From Flavobacterium aquiphilum (GTDB taxonomy: Bacteria; Bacteroidota; Bacteroidia; Flavobacteriales; Flavobacteriaceae), in NCBI RefSeq assembly GCF_027111335.1, contig NZ_CP114288.1, forward strand, positions 2,666,001 through 2,730,000: DNA of 64,000 nt. The letters run 5' to 3'. Position numbers and translations under genes: made by a program. The first letter of the stretch is position 1. Every line of letters begins with the position of its first letter. Of the stretch, positions 1 to 8,415 are shown in pieces. The notes under the pieces were generated by a model. The model was not told the DNA's origin and did no database searches. It worked only from the letters and a program-made list of their open reading frames with translations.

Positions 1-279
1 CATGATACAATAATTGGGAAAAAATGCTTAATCGCTTCTCAAACAGGTATTGCCGGTTGTGTGATTATTGAAGATGAAGTAACCATTTGGGGACAAGTAG
101 GAACAACAAGTGGAATTACGATAGGGGCGAATGCCGTAATTCTTGGACAAACAGGAGTTACAAAATCAGTAGGAGGTGGCAAAAGTTATTTTGGAACCCC
201 AATTGAAGAATCAAGGGAAAAATTGAAGCAATTAGCAAATATTAAAAAGATCCCTGAAATTTTAAAAAAGTTAGAATAA
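1..279 (+). CDS. lpxD: UDP-3-O-acylglucosamine N-acyltransferase, C-terminal part
   Basis: The frame is open from the first base, so the gene starts before the window; about 92 residues remain. They show left-handed beta-helix hexapeptide repeats (HDTIIGKKCLIASQTGIAG, then VTIWGQVG, ITIGANAVILGQTGV) followed by the short alpha-helical tail seen in LpxD (EESREKLKQLANIKKIPEILKKLE, split here by function). LpxD adds the N-linked 3-hydroxyacyl chain to UDP-acylglucosamine in lipid A synthesis in the cytoplasm. The trailing helix and the GGGKSYFGTP segment fit LpxD better than LpxA. The next gene starts 2 bp after its stop, so they are probably co-transcribed. Confidence 0.85.
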   Translation, partial: HDTIIGKKCLIASQTGIAGCVIIEDEVTIWGQVGTTSGITIGANAVILGQTGVTKSVGGGKSYFGTPIEESREKLKQLANIKKIPEILKKLE

Positions 280-280
280 T

Positions 281-643
281 ATGTCTGCTAAAGAAATTGT
301 AAAAAGTTTTTATAAATCAGATGCCTTCATTAATCCAACGGTAATGAAAGAGTATTTACACCCTGAATGTATTCTGGATTGGAACAGCACAGAGGGATTT
401 ATTCAAATGGACTATGATGCATTAATCAGTTTAACTACTGAGATCAGTAGGGCTTATGTTCGATCCAAAGCCAGAATCAGCCATATTATAGAAGAAGACA
501 ATATGGTGTCTGTTCGTTTTGCACATTATGTAAAAACGATAGAAAATCCAAGAGAAGAAATGTTTTTGGCTCATATGATGATTATTTGGGAATTAAAAGA
601 CAATAAATTATACAGAGGTTATCAAATGAGTCAAGGATTGTGA
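281..643 (+). CDS. SnoaL-like / NTF2-fold protein
   Basis: A 120-residue protein with no signal peptide or membrane segment. Its pattern (short N-terminal helix KEIVKSFYKSDAF, a helix-bounded pocket, then long antiparallel strands such as NMVSVRFAHYVKTI and MFLAHMMIIWELKDNKLYRGY) is that of the NTF2-like cone fold used by SnoaL-type ketosteroid isomerase relatives. Such proteins may be enzymes or ligand binders, and no specific reaction can be assigned. It begins 2 bp after lpxD and ends about 90 bp before sucD, where a new promoter-like element lies, so it probably closes the lpxD transcript. Confidence 0.6.
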   Translation: MSAKEIVKSFYKSDAFINPTVMKEYLHPECILDWNSTEGFIQMDYDALISLTTEISRAYVRSKARISHIIEEDNMVSVRFAHYVKTIENPREEMFLAHMMIIWELKDNKLYRGYQMSQGL

Positions 644-686
644 TTTTTTTATTCTAAAAAAGAATATAAAATAAATACAAATACCT

Positions 687-694
687 TACTTTTG
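687..694 (+). promoter_or_regulatory. Probable -7 element for sucD
   Basis: TACTTTTG matches the Bacteroidota -7 consensus TAnnTTTG exactly and lies 36 bp before the sucD start. I do not see a clear TTTG at the -33 position, so this is a half match only. Confidence 0.45.
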
Positions 695-729
695 CTTCAC
701 AATTTTAAAAACGACATAAAAAATATATC

Positions 730-1602
730 ATGAGTGTTTTAGTTAATAAAGATTCAAAAATAATTGTTCAGGGATTTACAGGTAGCGAAGGAACTTTCCA
801 CGCTTCACAAATGATTGAATACGGAACCAATGTTGTTGGTGGTGTTACTCCAGGAAAAGGAGGAACTAAACATTTAGACCTTCCGGTTTTTAACACCGTA
901 AAAGATGCAGTTGAACAAGCTGGAGCAGATACTACTATTATTTTTGTACCGCCAGCTTTTGCAGCAGATGCTATTATGGAAGCTGCTGATGCAGGAATTA
1001 AAGTAATCATTGCTATTACTGAAGGAATTCCTGTTGCCGATATGATTAAGGCAAACAACTATGTTAAACAAAGAAATGCAAGATTAATTGGTCCAAACTG
1101 TCCAGGTGTTATTACTCCGGGAGAAGCTAAAGTTGGAATTATGCCAGGTTTTGTTTTCAAAAAAGGAACTGTTGGTATTGTTTCTAAATCAGGGACATTA
1201 ACTTACGAAGCTGCTGACCAAGTTGTAAAACAAGGATTAGGAATTACTACAGCTATAGGTATTGGAGGAGATCCAATTATCGGGACAACTACTAAAGAAG
1301 CTGTTGAATTATTAATGAATGACCCTGAAACAGAGTGTATCATTATGATTGGTGAAATTGGTGGACAATTAGAAGCTGATGCTGCAAGATGGATTAAAGC
1401 TGATGGTAACCGTAAACCAGTTATTGGTTTTATCGCTGGTGAAACTGCTCCTGCCGGAAGAACAATGGGACATGCTGGTGCTATTGTTGGAGGATCAGAT
1501 GATACTGCTGCCGCTAAAAAACAAATTATGAGAGACAACGGAATCCACGTTGTTGATTCTCCTGCCGAAATCGGTAAAAAAGTAAAAGAAGTTTTGGGAT
1601 AA
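730..1602 (+). CDS. sucD: Succinyl-CoA ligase, ADP/GDP-forming, alpha subunit
   Basis: A 290-residue protein, the normal length of SucD. With SucB it interconverts succinyl-CoA and succinate with formation of a nucleoside triphosphate, in the TCA cycle in the cytosol. The N-terminal CoA-binding Rossmann domain shows [15 protein letters not shown] and [16 protein letters not shown] and SKSGTLTYE are the usual family signatures. The phosphorylated histidine is His248 in [12 protein letters not shown]. No sucB lies nearby, which is common in flavobacteria where the two subunits are unlinked. A terminator follows, so the gene is probably transcribed alone. Confidence 0.95.
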   Translation: MSVLVNKDSKIIVQGFTGSEGTFHASQMIEYGTNVVGGVTPGKGGTKHLDLPVFNTVKDAVEQAGADTTIIFVPPAFAADAIMEAADAGIKVIIAITEGIPVADMIKANNYVKQRNARLIGPNCPGVITPGEAKVGIMPGFVFKKGTVGIVSKSGTLTYEAADQVVKQGLGITTAIGIGGDPIIGTTTKEAVELLMNDPETECIIMIGEIGGQLEADAARWIKADGNRKPVIGFIAGETAPAGRTMGHAGAIVGGSDDTAAAKKQIMRDNGIHVVDSPAEIGKKVKEVLG

Positions 1603-1628
1603 TCTCCTAAACCATAATAATAAATTCC

Positions 1629-1659
1629 AAAATGCCTCACGATTTTGTGGGGCATTTTA
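1629..1659 (+). terminator. Terminator after sucD
   Basis: The stem pairs AAAATGCC-CAC with GTG-GGCATTTT around a short loop and runs into a T-rich tail, 27 bp after the sucD stop. Confidence 0.7.
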
Positions 1660-1673
1660 ATTAATAAATCGAT

Positions 1674-2102
1674 ATGTATAAAGAGTTAGAAAAGTTTGGT
1701 GTAAAAGGAAATTTTACATTTAAACAGGAAGATAATTTGGAAGCCGTTTGTAATGCTTCTGATGCAGGTTCTGGTGTTTTTGTTGTCTATGACATTACAA
1801 ATGGTACCAAAGAATTAATAATGGTTGGTTCAACAGGAACTGTTCAAAATGATGGAACCTTAAAAAGTAAAAATGGCGGGCTATATGATAAAATTGTAAA
1901 TGGCCACCAATTTGCCAAAACAGGAAGAAAATATTCCTGGCCAGCACAAATGAAAAAAGAAAGCATCGACACATTAGAAGTTTTTTGGTTTGAAACTTTT
2001 AATGCAACTGTTAAAGCTATTCCAACAAGTGTAGAAGGGCAAATTTTGCAGATTTTTCTAGATGAAAATGGTAAATTACCAAGGTGGAATGTAGCTTTCT
2101 AA
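1674..2102 (+). CDS. GIY-YIG-nuclease-like protein of unknown role
   Basis: A 142-residue soluble protein. GVFVVYD followed by ELIMVGSTG resembles the two short strands that define the GIY-YIG fold. A glutamate in EGQILQIFLDENGKLPRWN lies where the metal-binding Glu of that fold usually sits. The middle Arg and His found in active enzymes are less clear (GLYDKIVNGHQF may supply the His). It may therefore be a diverged, perhaps inactive, member. The gene stands alone between the sucD terminator and a convergent terminator. The assignment rests on pattern only. Confidence 0.45.
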   Translation: MYKELEKFGVKGNFTFKQEDNLEAVCNASDAGSGVFVVYDITNGTKELIMVGSTGTVQNDGTLKSKNGGLYDKIVNGHQFAKTGRKYSWPAQMKKESIDTLEVFWFETFNATVKAIPTSVEGQILQIFLDENGKLPRWNVAF

Positions 2103-2115
2103 TACTTTCCAAATC

Positions 2116-2155
2116 AAACAAAAAAAGCTTTACAGATGTAGAGCTTTTTTTGTTT
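2116..2155. terminator. Bidirectional terminator
   Basis: A perfect 14-bp stem (AAACAAAAAAAGCT with AGCTTTTTTTGTTT) around a 12-nt loop, placed between two convergent genes. The A and T runs on either side let it work for both strands. Confidence 0.8.
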
Positions 2156-2168
2156 GAGAAAAAATTAG

Positions 2169-2561
2169 TTATTTTTCTTTAAAATCAACCGACAAAGAAT
2201 TTACACAATAACGCTGTCCTGTTTTTGTAGGTCCATCTTCAAAAACATGACCTAAATGTCCTCCACAATTCGCACAAACAATTTCTGTACGCTTCATACC
2301 GTGACTATTATCAACAAGATATTCTACTTTTCCGGGGATCGATTTATCGAATGATGGCCAGCCACAATGCCCGTCAAATTTAGAATCACTTTCAAACAAG
2401 GGAGTACCACAACCACCACAACAATAAACACCATTTTCAAAATGCAAATTGTATTTGCCTGTATGTGGGTATTCTGTTCCTTTCTGACGAAGAATTCTAT
2501 AACGTTCAGTACCTAATTCTTCTTCCCATTCTTTTTCTGTTTTTACAAAAGGATAGTTCAT
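2169..2561 (-). CDS. msrB: Peptide methionine (R)-S-oxide reductase
   Basis: A 130-residue MsrB that reduces the R form of methionine sulfoxide in oxidised proteins, using thioredoxin. Two CxxC zinc pairs are visible (CCGGCGTPLF and CANCGGHLGHVF). The SelR signature GHCGWPSFD and the catalytic cysteine in RYCVNSLSVDF are intact. There is no signal peptide, so it is cytosolic. It starts 4 bp after the stop of the upstream hydrolase gene and is probably translated from the same message. Confidence 0.93.
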   Translation of the reverse strand: MNYPFVKTEKEWEEELGTERYRILRQKGTEYPHTGKYNLHFENGVYCCGGCGTPLFESDSKFDGHCGWPSFDKSIPGKVEYLVDNSHGMKRTEIVCANCGGHLGHVFEDGPTKTGQRYCVNSLSVDFKEK

Positions 2562-2565
2562 GACT

Positions 2566-3429
2566 TTATTTTTTAATAAAATTAGTTATTTTTTCAATCA
2601 CCTTAAAATCAGCAAGAATTTTTCTGTGACCCAATCTTGTCGTCAACATTAATTCTCCGTCTTTAAGGTGTTCATAAATATGTGTACCTGCTTTTACAGG
2701 AACTTCGGGATCATTTTCGTCGTGAATTACCAATGTGGGAATCAAAGTCATTTCAGCTGCTTTGTATGCATCAAAATCTTCCATCTTTTCACCGTATTTC
2801 TTTTCAAAATAATCACAAAGCTGTTTGCTGATTTTTGGCTTCAATCCCAATTTACGAACAAAATCATCTGTAATATCCTGTACAATATCACCGCTTCCAA
2901 TAATAACAGCTTTATCTACATGAAACCCTTTTTTAATGGCATTCAGTACCGACATACCTCCCAAAGAGTGGCCAATAGCAACTTCAAAAGGCCCAAATTG
3001 CTTGTCAATTTCCAAAACTGAAGCGATAAAATCGACCATAATACTTGAATTCCCAGGTGATTTACCATGCGCCGGAGCATCAAAACTAACAGTGGCATAG
3101 CCCAATTTCAACATCTCATCAGCAATTTTACACAATTGCGTTCCTCTTCCTGACCATCCATGAACCAATAAAACTTTTTTGCTGCTTTCCCCATATTCAT
3201 ACACATTTACTCTTCTGTTTATGGTTGGAACAACTATCATTTTCTGAATACTTTTTTGATCCATTTCCATTTCCCGCTTCGGAAGCTTATGTTTTATAGG
3301 TGTCGTAAACAATTTTGAAGCAAAAATAGTAACCCATTTGTCTGACAAAAAAGCAATAACCTTACTGGAGACTATTATAATTTTTGGAATTTTCAAAGGC
3401 TTTATATGATTAGAAGCATTTTTTGTCAT
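2566..3429 (-). CDS. Alpha/beta-hydrolase
   Basis: A 287-residue alpha/beta-hydrolase. It shows the oxyanion-loop HGWSGRG, the nucleophile elbow AIGHSLGG (Ser), an acid-loop candidate VIHDENDPEVP (Asp) and the histidine in TTRLGHRKIL. The substrate is unknown; esterase, lipase and thioesterase activities are all possible. The first 65 residues are hydrophobic and basic and may form a membrane-associated lead. It is the first gene of a two-gene unit with msrB. Confidence 0.8.
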   Translation of the reverse strand: MTKNASNHIKPLKIPKIIIVSSKVIAFLSDKWVTIFASKLFTTPIKHKLPKREMEMDQKSIQKMIVVPTINRRVNVYEYGESSKKVLLVHGWSGRGTQLCKIADEMLKLGYATVSFDAPAHGKSPGNSSIMVDFIASVLEIDKQFGPFEVAIGHSLGGMSVLNAIKKGFHVDKAVIIGSGDIVQDITDDFVRKLGLKPKISKQLCDYFEKKYGEKMEDFDAYKAAEMTLIPTLVIHDENDPEVPVKAGTHIYEHLKDGELMLTTRLGHRKILADFKVIEKITNFIKK

Positions 3430-3612
3430 ATTAATAAAATTACGTAATCGATTGAAGAATTAACTTTTTTTAGCTATATTTAAAAAACATAAAAGTACTA
3501 ATAAATTTAATGTTAACATAACTTGAGTTAATACCACAAAAGCAGTAATTTTTTAATTTTTGTACATAAATAATGGAGTTTGAAGCTTTATTATTAAAAA
3601 TAAAATAAATTC

Positions 3613-5046
3613 ATGGAGATATTTCACATTGGAGCAGAATGTTACCCAGTGGCAAAAGTGGGTGGTCTAGCCGATGTAATTGGAGCGTTGCCAAAGTATC
3701 AAAACAACACTGAAAATACGGTCCGAGTAGTGATTCCTTGTTATGAAACGACATTTCGGTTCCAAAATGATTTTGAATGTGTGCATTGGGGCAAATTGAA
3801 ACTGGGAACTTTTAATTTTCCTTTTAGCGTTCTGAAAGAAAAAACAAATAAATTAGGCTTTGAATTGTATTTGATAGAAATACCAGAACTTTTTAATCGC
3901 CCAGACATTTACAACTATCGAGATGATATAGAACGGTTTGTAGCCTTTCAGATTGCGTCATTAGACTGGATAATTGGAAGAAATTCGATACCGGATATCA
4001 TTCATTGTCACGACCATCATACAGGATTGATTCCGTTTATGAGTAAATATTGTCCAAAATATGTAAAACTAAAAAATGTCCCTACAGTGATCACAATTCA
4101 CAACAGTTTGTATCAAGGGGTATTTACTTTTAATAAATTATATTATTTACCTGAATTTGATTTGATTCACATCAAAGAACTAGAATGGGGCAATTGCATT
4201 AATTCTTTGGCAACCGCGATTAAATGTGCTGACGAAGTAACAACTGTTTCTCCTACTTATCTCAATGAAATCAACTATTCCGGTAATGGATTGGAGACAT
4301 TGTATCAAAGGGTCCGAAATAAATCAAAAGGAATCCTCAACGGAATTGACCTTGATATATGGAATCCTGAAAACGATTCAATGATAGCAGCTAATTATTC
4401 GATCGCTACTTTTAGCGAAGGTAAACAGCAAAACAAAAAAAAATTATGCTTACAGTTTGGGATGAATCCAACAAAACCGCTTTTTAGTTTTATAGGAAGA
4501 TTATATAATGAAAAAGGAGCCGATTTGTTGCCAAAAGTCGTGACATCAGCTTTTACAACATTTAAAGAAGAAATCAACATATTAATTCTGGGATATGGAG
4601 AGACAGAAATAGAAAATAAACTAACGCAATTGCTTTCGACTCATAAAGGAAATTATAATATTTATATAGGTTACGATGAAGAATTGGCACATAGAACTTA
4701 TGCAAGTTCCGATTTTATTTTGATTCCGTCACGCATGGAGCCTTGCGGATTAAATCAGATGTATGCCTTGAGATACGGAACAATACCAATAGTACGAAGG
4801 ACGGGAGGATTAAAAGATACAATTATAGATTTTGAGGATGACGGAAACGGAATTTGCCACGACCAGGCTTCTGTTGAAGATGTTTGCGATTCCATAGAAA
4901 GAGCAGTCGATTTATATAAAGATAAAGAGCAAATCGACAAATTAAGAATAAAAGGAATGAATACGAATCATTCTTGGAAAAATGTCAGCCAGGAATATTT
5001 AGAATTATATAATTTAATTACTACAAAGAAATATGAAAGCCAATAA
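3613..5046 (+). CDS. glgA: Glycogen synthase (GT5)
   Basis: A 477-residue GT-B glycosyltransferase. It transfers glucose from ADP-glucose to the growing alpha-1,4-glucan. The ADP-glucose-binding KVGGL motif is at residues 15-19, and the catalytic C-terminal signature RMEPCGLNQMYALRYG plus RRTGGLKDTI is intact. It is the first gene of a five-gene glycogen operon and overlaps glgC by 14 bp, which indicates translational coupling. About 180 bp of AT-rich DNA separates it from the divergent hydrolase gene and probably holds its promoter. Confidence 0.93.
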   Translation: MEIFHIGAECYPVAKVGGLADVIGALPKYQNNTENTVRVVIPCYETTFRFQNDFECVHWGKLKLGTFNFPFSVLKEKTNKLGFELYLIEIPELFNRPDIYNYRDDIERFVAFQIASLDWIIGRNSIPDIIHCHDHHTGLIPFMSKYCPKYVKLKNVPTVITIHNSLYQGVFTFNKLYYLPEFDLIHIKELEWGNCINSLATAIKCADEVTTVSPTYLNEINYSGNGLETLYQRVRNKSKGILNGIDLDIWNPENDSMIAANYSIATFSEGKQQNKKKLCLQFGMNPTKPLFSFIGRLYNEKGADLLPKVVTSAFTTFKEEINILILGYGETEIENKLTQLLSTHKGNYNIYIGYDEELAHRTYASSDFILIPSRMEPCGLNQMYALRYGTIPIVRRTGGLKDTIIDFEDDGNGICHDQASVEDVCDSIERAVDLYKDKEQIDKLRIKGMNTNHSWKNVSQEYLELYNLITTKKYESQ

Positions 5047-6310
5047 AAAAGTTATCGCAATTATTTTAGGAGGAGGCCAAGGTTCAAGATTATACCCATT
5101 AACAGCCAAGAGGTCTAAACCTGCTGTACCCATCGCAGGAAAATACAGATTAGTTGACATTCCAATATCTAATTGCATCAATTCTGATGTCCGAAGAATG
5201 TTTGTACTGACGCAATTCAATTCTGCTTCATTGAATGCTCATATTAAGAATACTTATAATTTCAGCATTTTCAGCCAGTCGTTCGTTGATATTTTGGCTG
5301 CCGAGCAAACACCTGACAATCCGAAATGGTTTCAAGGAACTGCGGATGCGGTTAGACAATGTATGTCTCACTTTTTAAACCATGAATTCGATTATGCGTT
5401 GATTCTTTCAGGAGATCAACTGTATCAAATGAATTTTAATGATATGATTGATGCTCATATTGTAGCCGAAGCTGAAATTTCTATTGCAACTTTGCCAGTA
5501 AATGATAAAGATGCCCCTGAATTTGGAATTTTGAAAACCAATTCGAAAAATGAAATTGTTTCTTTCATTGAAAAACCTGCCAAAGAATTATTACCAGATT
5601 GGAAATCGGAAGTTAGCGACGAAATGAAAATCCTTGGAAAAAACTATTTAGCTTCCATGGGGATCTATATTTTCAACAGAAAATTATTAGTTGAATTAAT
5701 GTCGAATCCCGATACAAAAGATTTTGGAAAAGAAATCATTCCGCAAGCTGTCGGGAATAGAAAATTATTAAGTTACCAATACGAAGGTTACTGGACAGAT
5801 ATCGGAAATATTGATTCATTTTTTGAAGCTAATATTGGATTAACAGATGATTTACCTAAATTCAATCTATTTGACAATGATAATAGAATCTACACAAGAA
5901 CGCGTTTACTATCACCTTCGAAATTCCATAAAACTATGGTCGAAAAATCAGTGATTGCTGAAGGTTGCATTCTACGAGCCAAAGAAATCACTAAATCGGT
6001 CATTGGAAACAGATCCCGAATAGGCGAGGACACAGTGATAAAGAACACTTATGTAATGGGTAATGATTTTTATCAGAATATTGATGATATAAATGAAGAT
6101 CTTGAAAATGGTAAACCAGTAATTGGGATCGGTGAAAGATGCTATATCGATAATGCGATCGTCGATAAAAACTGTAGAATTGGTCATGATGTCTATATCA
6201 AAGGAGGAACTCATTTACCTGATTCAAACAATGAATTATATTGTGTAAAAGAAGGAATTATTGTGATTCGAAAAGAAGCCATCATCCCCAATAATTTTAC
6301 TATAAAATAG
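5033..6310 (+). CDS. glgC: Glucose-1-phosphate adenylyltransferase
   Basis: A 425-residue ADP-glucose pyrophosphorylase, the committed and usually allosterically controlled step of glycogen synthesis. The nucleotide-binding loop GGGQGSRLYPLT, the following KRSKPAVPIAGKYRLVD and the sugar-phosphate region SFIEKPAKE are clear. The C-terminal third is a left-handed beta-helix domain (AEGCILRAKEITKSVIG and following). It overlaps glgA by 14 bp. Confidence 0.95.
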   Translation: MKANKKVIAIILGGGQGSRLYPLTAKRSKPAVPIAGKYRLVDIPISNCINSDVRRMFVLTQFNSASLNAHIKNTYNFSIFSQSFVDILAAEQTPDNPKWFQGTADAVRQCMSHFLNHEFDYALILSGDQLYQMNFNDMIDAHIVAEAEISIATLPVNDKDAPEFGILKTNSKNEIVSFIEKPAKELLPDWKSEVSDEMKILGKNYLASMGIYIFNRKLLVELMSNPDTKDFGKEIIPQAVGNRKLLSYQYEGYWTDIGNIDSFFEANIGLTDDLPKFNLFDNDNRIYTRTRLLSPSKFHKTMVEKSVIAEGCILRAKEITKSVIGNRSRIGEDTVIKNTYVMGNDFYQNIDDINEDLENGKPVIGIGERCYIDNAIVDKNCRIGHDVYIKGGTHLPDSNNELYCVKEGIIVIRKEAIIPNNFTIK

Positions 6311-6337
6311 ATATTTTCCATAAAATATTTGAAACAT

Positions 6338-6390
6338 ATTACACCAAATATAAAACACAATTTATTGCGTTTCAATTTGGTGTAATTTTT
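6338..6390 (+). terminator. Intra-operon hairpin between glgC and glgE
   Basis: ATTACACCAAAT (6338-6349) pairs perfectly with ATTTGGTGTAAT (6375-6386), followed by TTTTT. It could be a partial terminator or an mRNA-stability element that sets the ratio of glgAC to glgE-mak-glgB. Confidence 0.55.
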
Positions 6391-6459
6391 ATCTACTTAG
6401 TTGAATACTTACATTTTATAAAAAATAATTTCTAAAAAGCGTAATATTTACTAAATTAC

Positions 6460-8415
6460 ATGTTCAATTTAACTGACCCTATGCAAAATCAAACCCGTAT
6501 CATAATAGAAAATGTTTTGCCCCAACTTAATGGAGGCAGCTTTGCCATTAAAAGAATTGTTGGCCAAAAAGTATTTGTCACCGCTGAAGTTTTTTCAGAT
6601 GGACATGATGTAGTAGAATGTTGCGTCAAATTCAAACACGAATTCGAAAAGGATTGGCAAGAGGTTAGAATGACACCTACGCACAATGACGAATGGTTTG
6701 CCGAATTCCAAGTCGACAAGCAGGGAAAATACACTTATTTTGTTGAAGGTTGGGTTGATTACGCCCTGAATTGGCAACATGGTACCGAGCGGAAAATTAA
6801 TGACAACCAATACGTAAAATCGGAATTACTTGAAGGAGCCGAATATATCCGTGCCATTCTTAATTTAGTTGATGCTTCCGATAGCGAATATCTTAATCAG
6901 TTGATTTACTTTTTTACAACAGAATCAGAATATGATAATGCTGTGAGGGAAACAAAATCAGAAAGATTACATCATATTTTTAAAAAATACCCAATCCGAT
7001 TTTTAGAAAACAAATCAATTGATCTGGAAATCTATGTTGATCGAAAAAAAGCTTTATTCAGTACATGGTATGAATTTTTTCCTCGTTCGGCATCATCTGA
7101 AGACGGAAAACACGGTACTTTCAAAGACTGTGAACGATTACTCCCAAGAGTTGCTGAAATGGGATTTGATACACTTTATTTCCCACCAATCCATCCTATT
7201 GGTGAAGTTAACCGAAAAGGCAAAAACAATTCAACTAATGCAGAATATGGTGACGTAGGGTCACCTTGGGGAATTGGTTCGCAGTATGGTGGACATAAAT
7301 CAACTCATCCTGAACTGGGAACGATTGAGGATTTTAAGGAATTAGTACAAAAAGCAAAAGAATTAGGAATCGAAGTTGCAATGGATTATGCCTTGCAGGC
7401 TGCGCCAGATCACCCTTATGTAAAAGATTTTCCGCAATGGTTTAAATGGAGACCGGATGGAACCGTTCAATACGCTGAAAACCCACCAAAAAAATACCAA
7501 GATATCCAACCCATTTATTTTGAAAGTTCTGACTGGAAAAATTTATGGAAAGAACTACTTGATGTTGCTTTATTTTGGATTGAAGAATGTGACATCCAAA
7601 TTTTCAGAGTGGATAATCCACACACCAAGCCTTTTTATTTTTGGGGTTGGCTAATCGCCGAAGTTAAAAAGAAACATCCTGATGTTTTGTTTTTGGCAGA
7701 AGCATTTACTCGTCCAAAAATAATGAATGAGTTGGCAAAACAAGGTTTCAGTCAATCGTATACTTATTTTACATGGAGAAATACCAAGCAGGAATTGACT
7801 GAATATGTTGAGGAATTAACAAAATCTGAACAAAAAGAATTTTATCGCCCTAATTTTTGGCCCAATACGCCTGATATTAATCCTTTTGCTTTGCAAAATG
7901 GTAATGAATCAGTGCATTTACAAAAATATTTTCTGGCAGCTACTTTAAGTTCCAATATCGGAATTTATGGACCTGTTTTCGAATATATGATTAGTACACC
8001 GATGGCTCCTGGAAAAGAAGAATACTTGGATTCTGAAAAATACCAATGCTACAAATGGGATTGGAGCATACAAAATAAGCTAACAACGCTTATTTCCAAA
8101 ATAAACGCAATTAGGAAAGAGCAAATCTCGCTACAGCAAACCAATAATATTGTTTTTTGTGAAACTAACAATGAACAAATGCTTGCCTATTATAAGTTTG
8201 ACGACAACAAGCAGGATGAAACTTTGATGGTTGTAAGTTTAGACAACCATCATACCGGCAAGGCAATGGTGAAACTTCCTGTTGAAAAATTAGGAACCCA
8301 AAATGTTCAAATCACCGATTTGATCACCGGAAACACCTATTCGTGGGACAACGAATGGAACTATGTAGAACTTCCTGCTGAATTGCCATTTCATCTATTT
8401 AAAATTCAAAAATAA
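6460..8415 (+). CDS. glgE: Alpha-1,4-glucan:maltose-1-phosphate maltosyltransferase
   Basis: A 651-residue GH13_3 enzyme that adds maltosyl units from maltose-1-phosphate to the non-reducing end of glucan. An N-terminal beta-sandwich (about residues 20-125) precedes a helical insert and the catalytic barrel. The nucleophile is Asp385 in IFRVDNPHTKP, a signature special to GlgE, and the acid/base is Glu414 in LFLAEAFTRP. A second in-frame ATG 21 bp downstream is an equally plausible start. Its stop shares a base with the start of the maltokinase gene (TAATG), so the supplier and user of maltose-1-phosphate are translationally coupled. Confidence 0.93.
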   Translation: MFNLTDPMQNQTRIIIENVLPQLNGGSFAIKRIVGQKVFVTAEVFSDGHDVVECCVKFKHEFEKDWQEVRMTPTHNDEWFAEFQVDKQGKYTYFVEGWVDYALNWQHGTERKINDNQYVKSELLEGAEYIRAILNLVDASDSEYLNQLIYFFTTESEYDNAVRETKSERLHHIFKKYPIRFLENKSIDLEIYVDRKKALFSTWYEFFPRSASSEDGKHGTFKDCERLLPRVAEMGFDTLYFPPIHPIGEVNRKGKNNSTNAEYGDVGSPWGIGSQYGGHKSTHPELGTIEDFKELVQKAKELGIEVAMDYALQAAPDHPYVKDFPQWFKWRPDGTVQYAENPPKKYQDIQPIYFESSDWKNLWKELLDVALFWIEECDIQIFRVDNPHTKPFYFWGWLIAEVKKKHPDVLFLAEAFTRPKIMNELAKQGFSQSYTYFTWRNTKQELTEYVEELTKSEQKEFYRPNFWPNTPDINPFALQNGNESVHLQKYFLAATLSSNIGIYGPVFEYMISTPMAPGKEEYLDSEKYQCYKWDWSIQNKLTTLISKINAIRKEQISLQQTNNIVFCETNNEQMLAYYKFDDNKQDETLMVVSLDNHHTGKAMVKLPVEKLGTQNVQITDLITGNTYSWDNEWNYVELPAELPFHLFKIQK

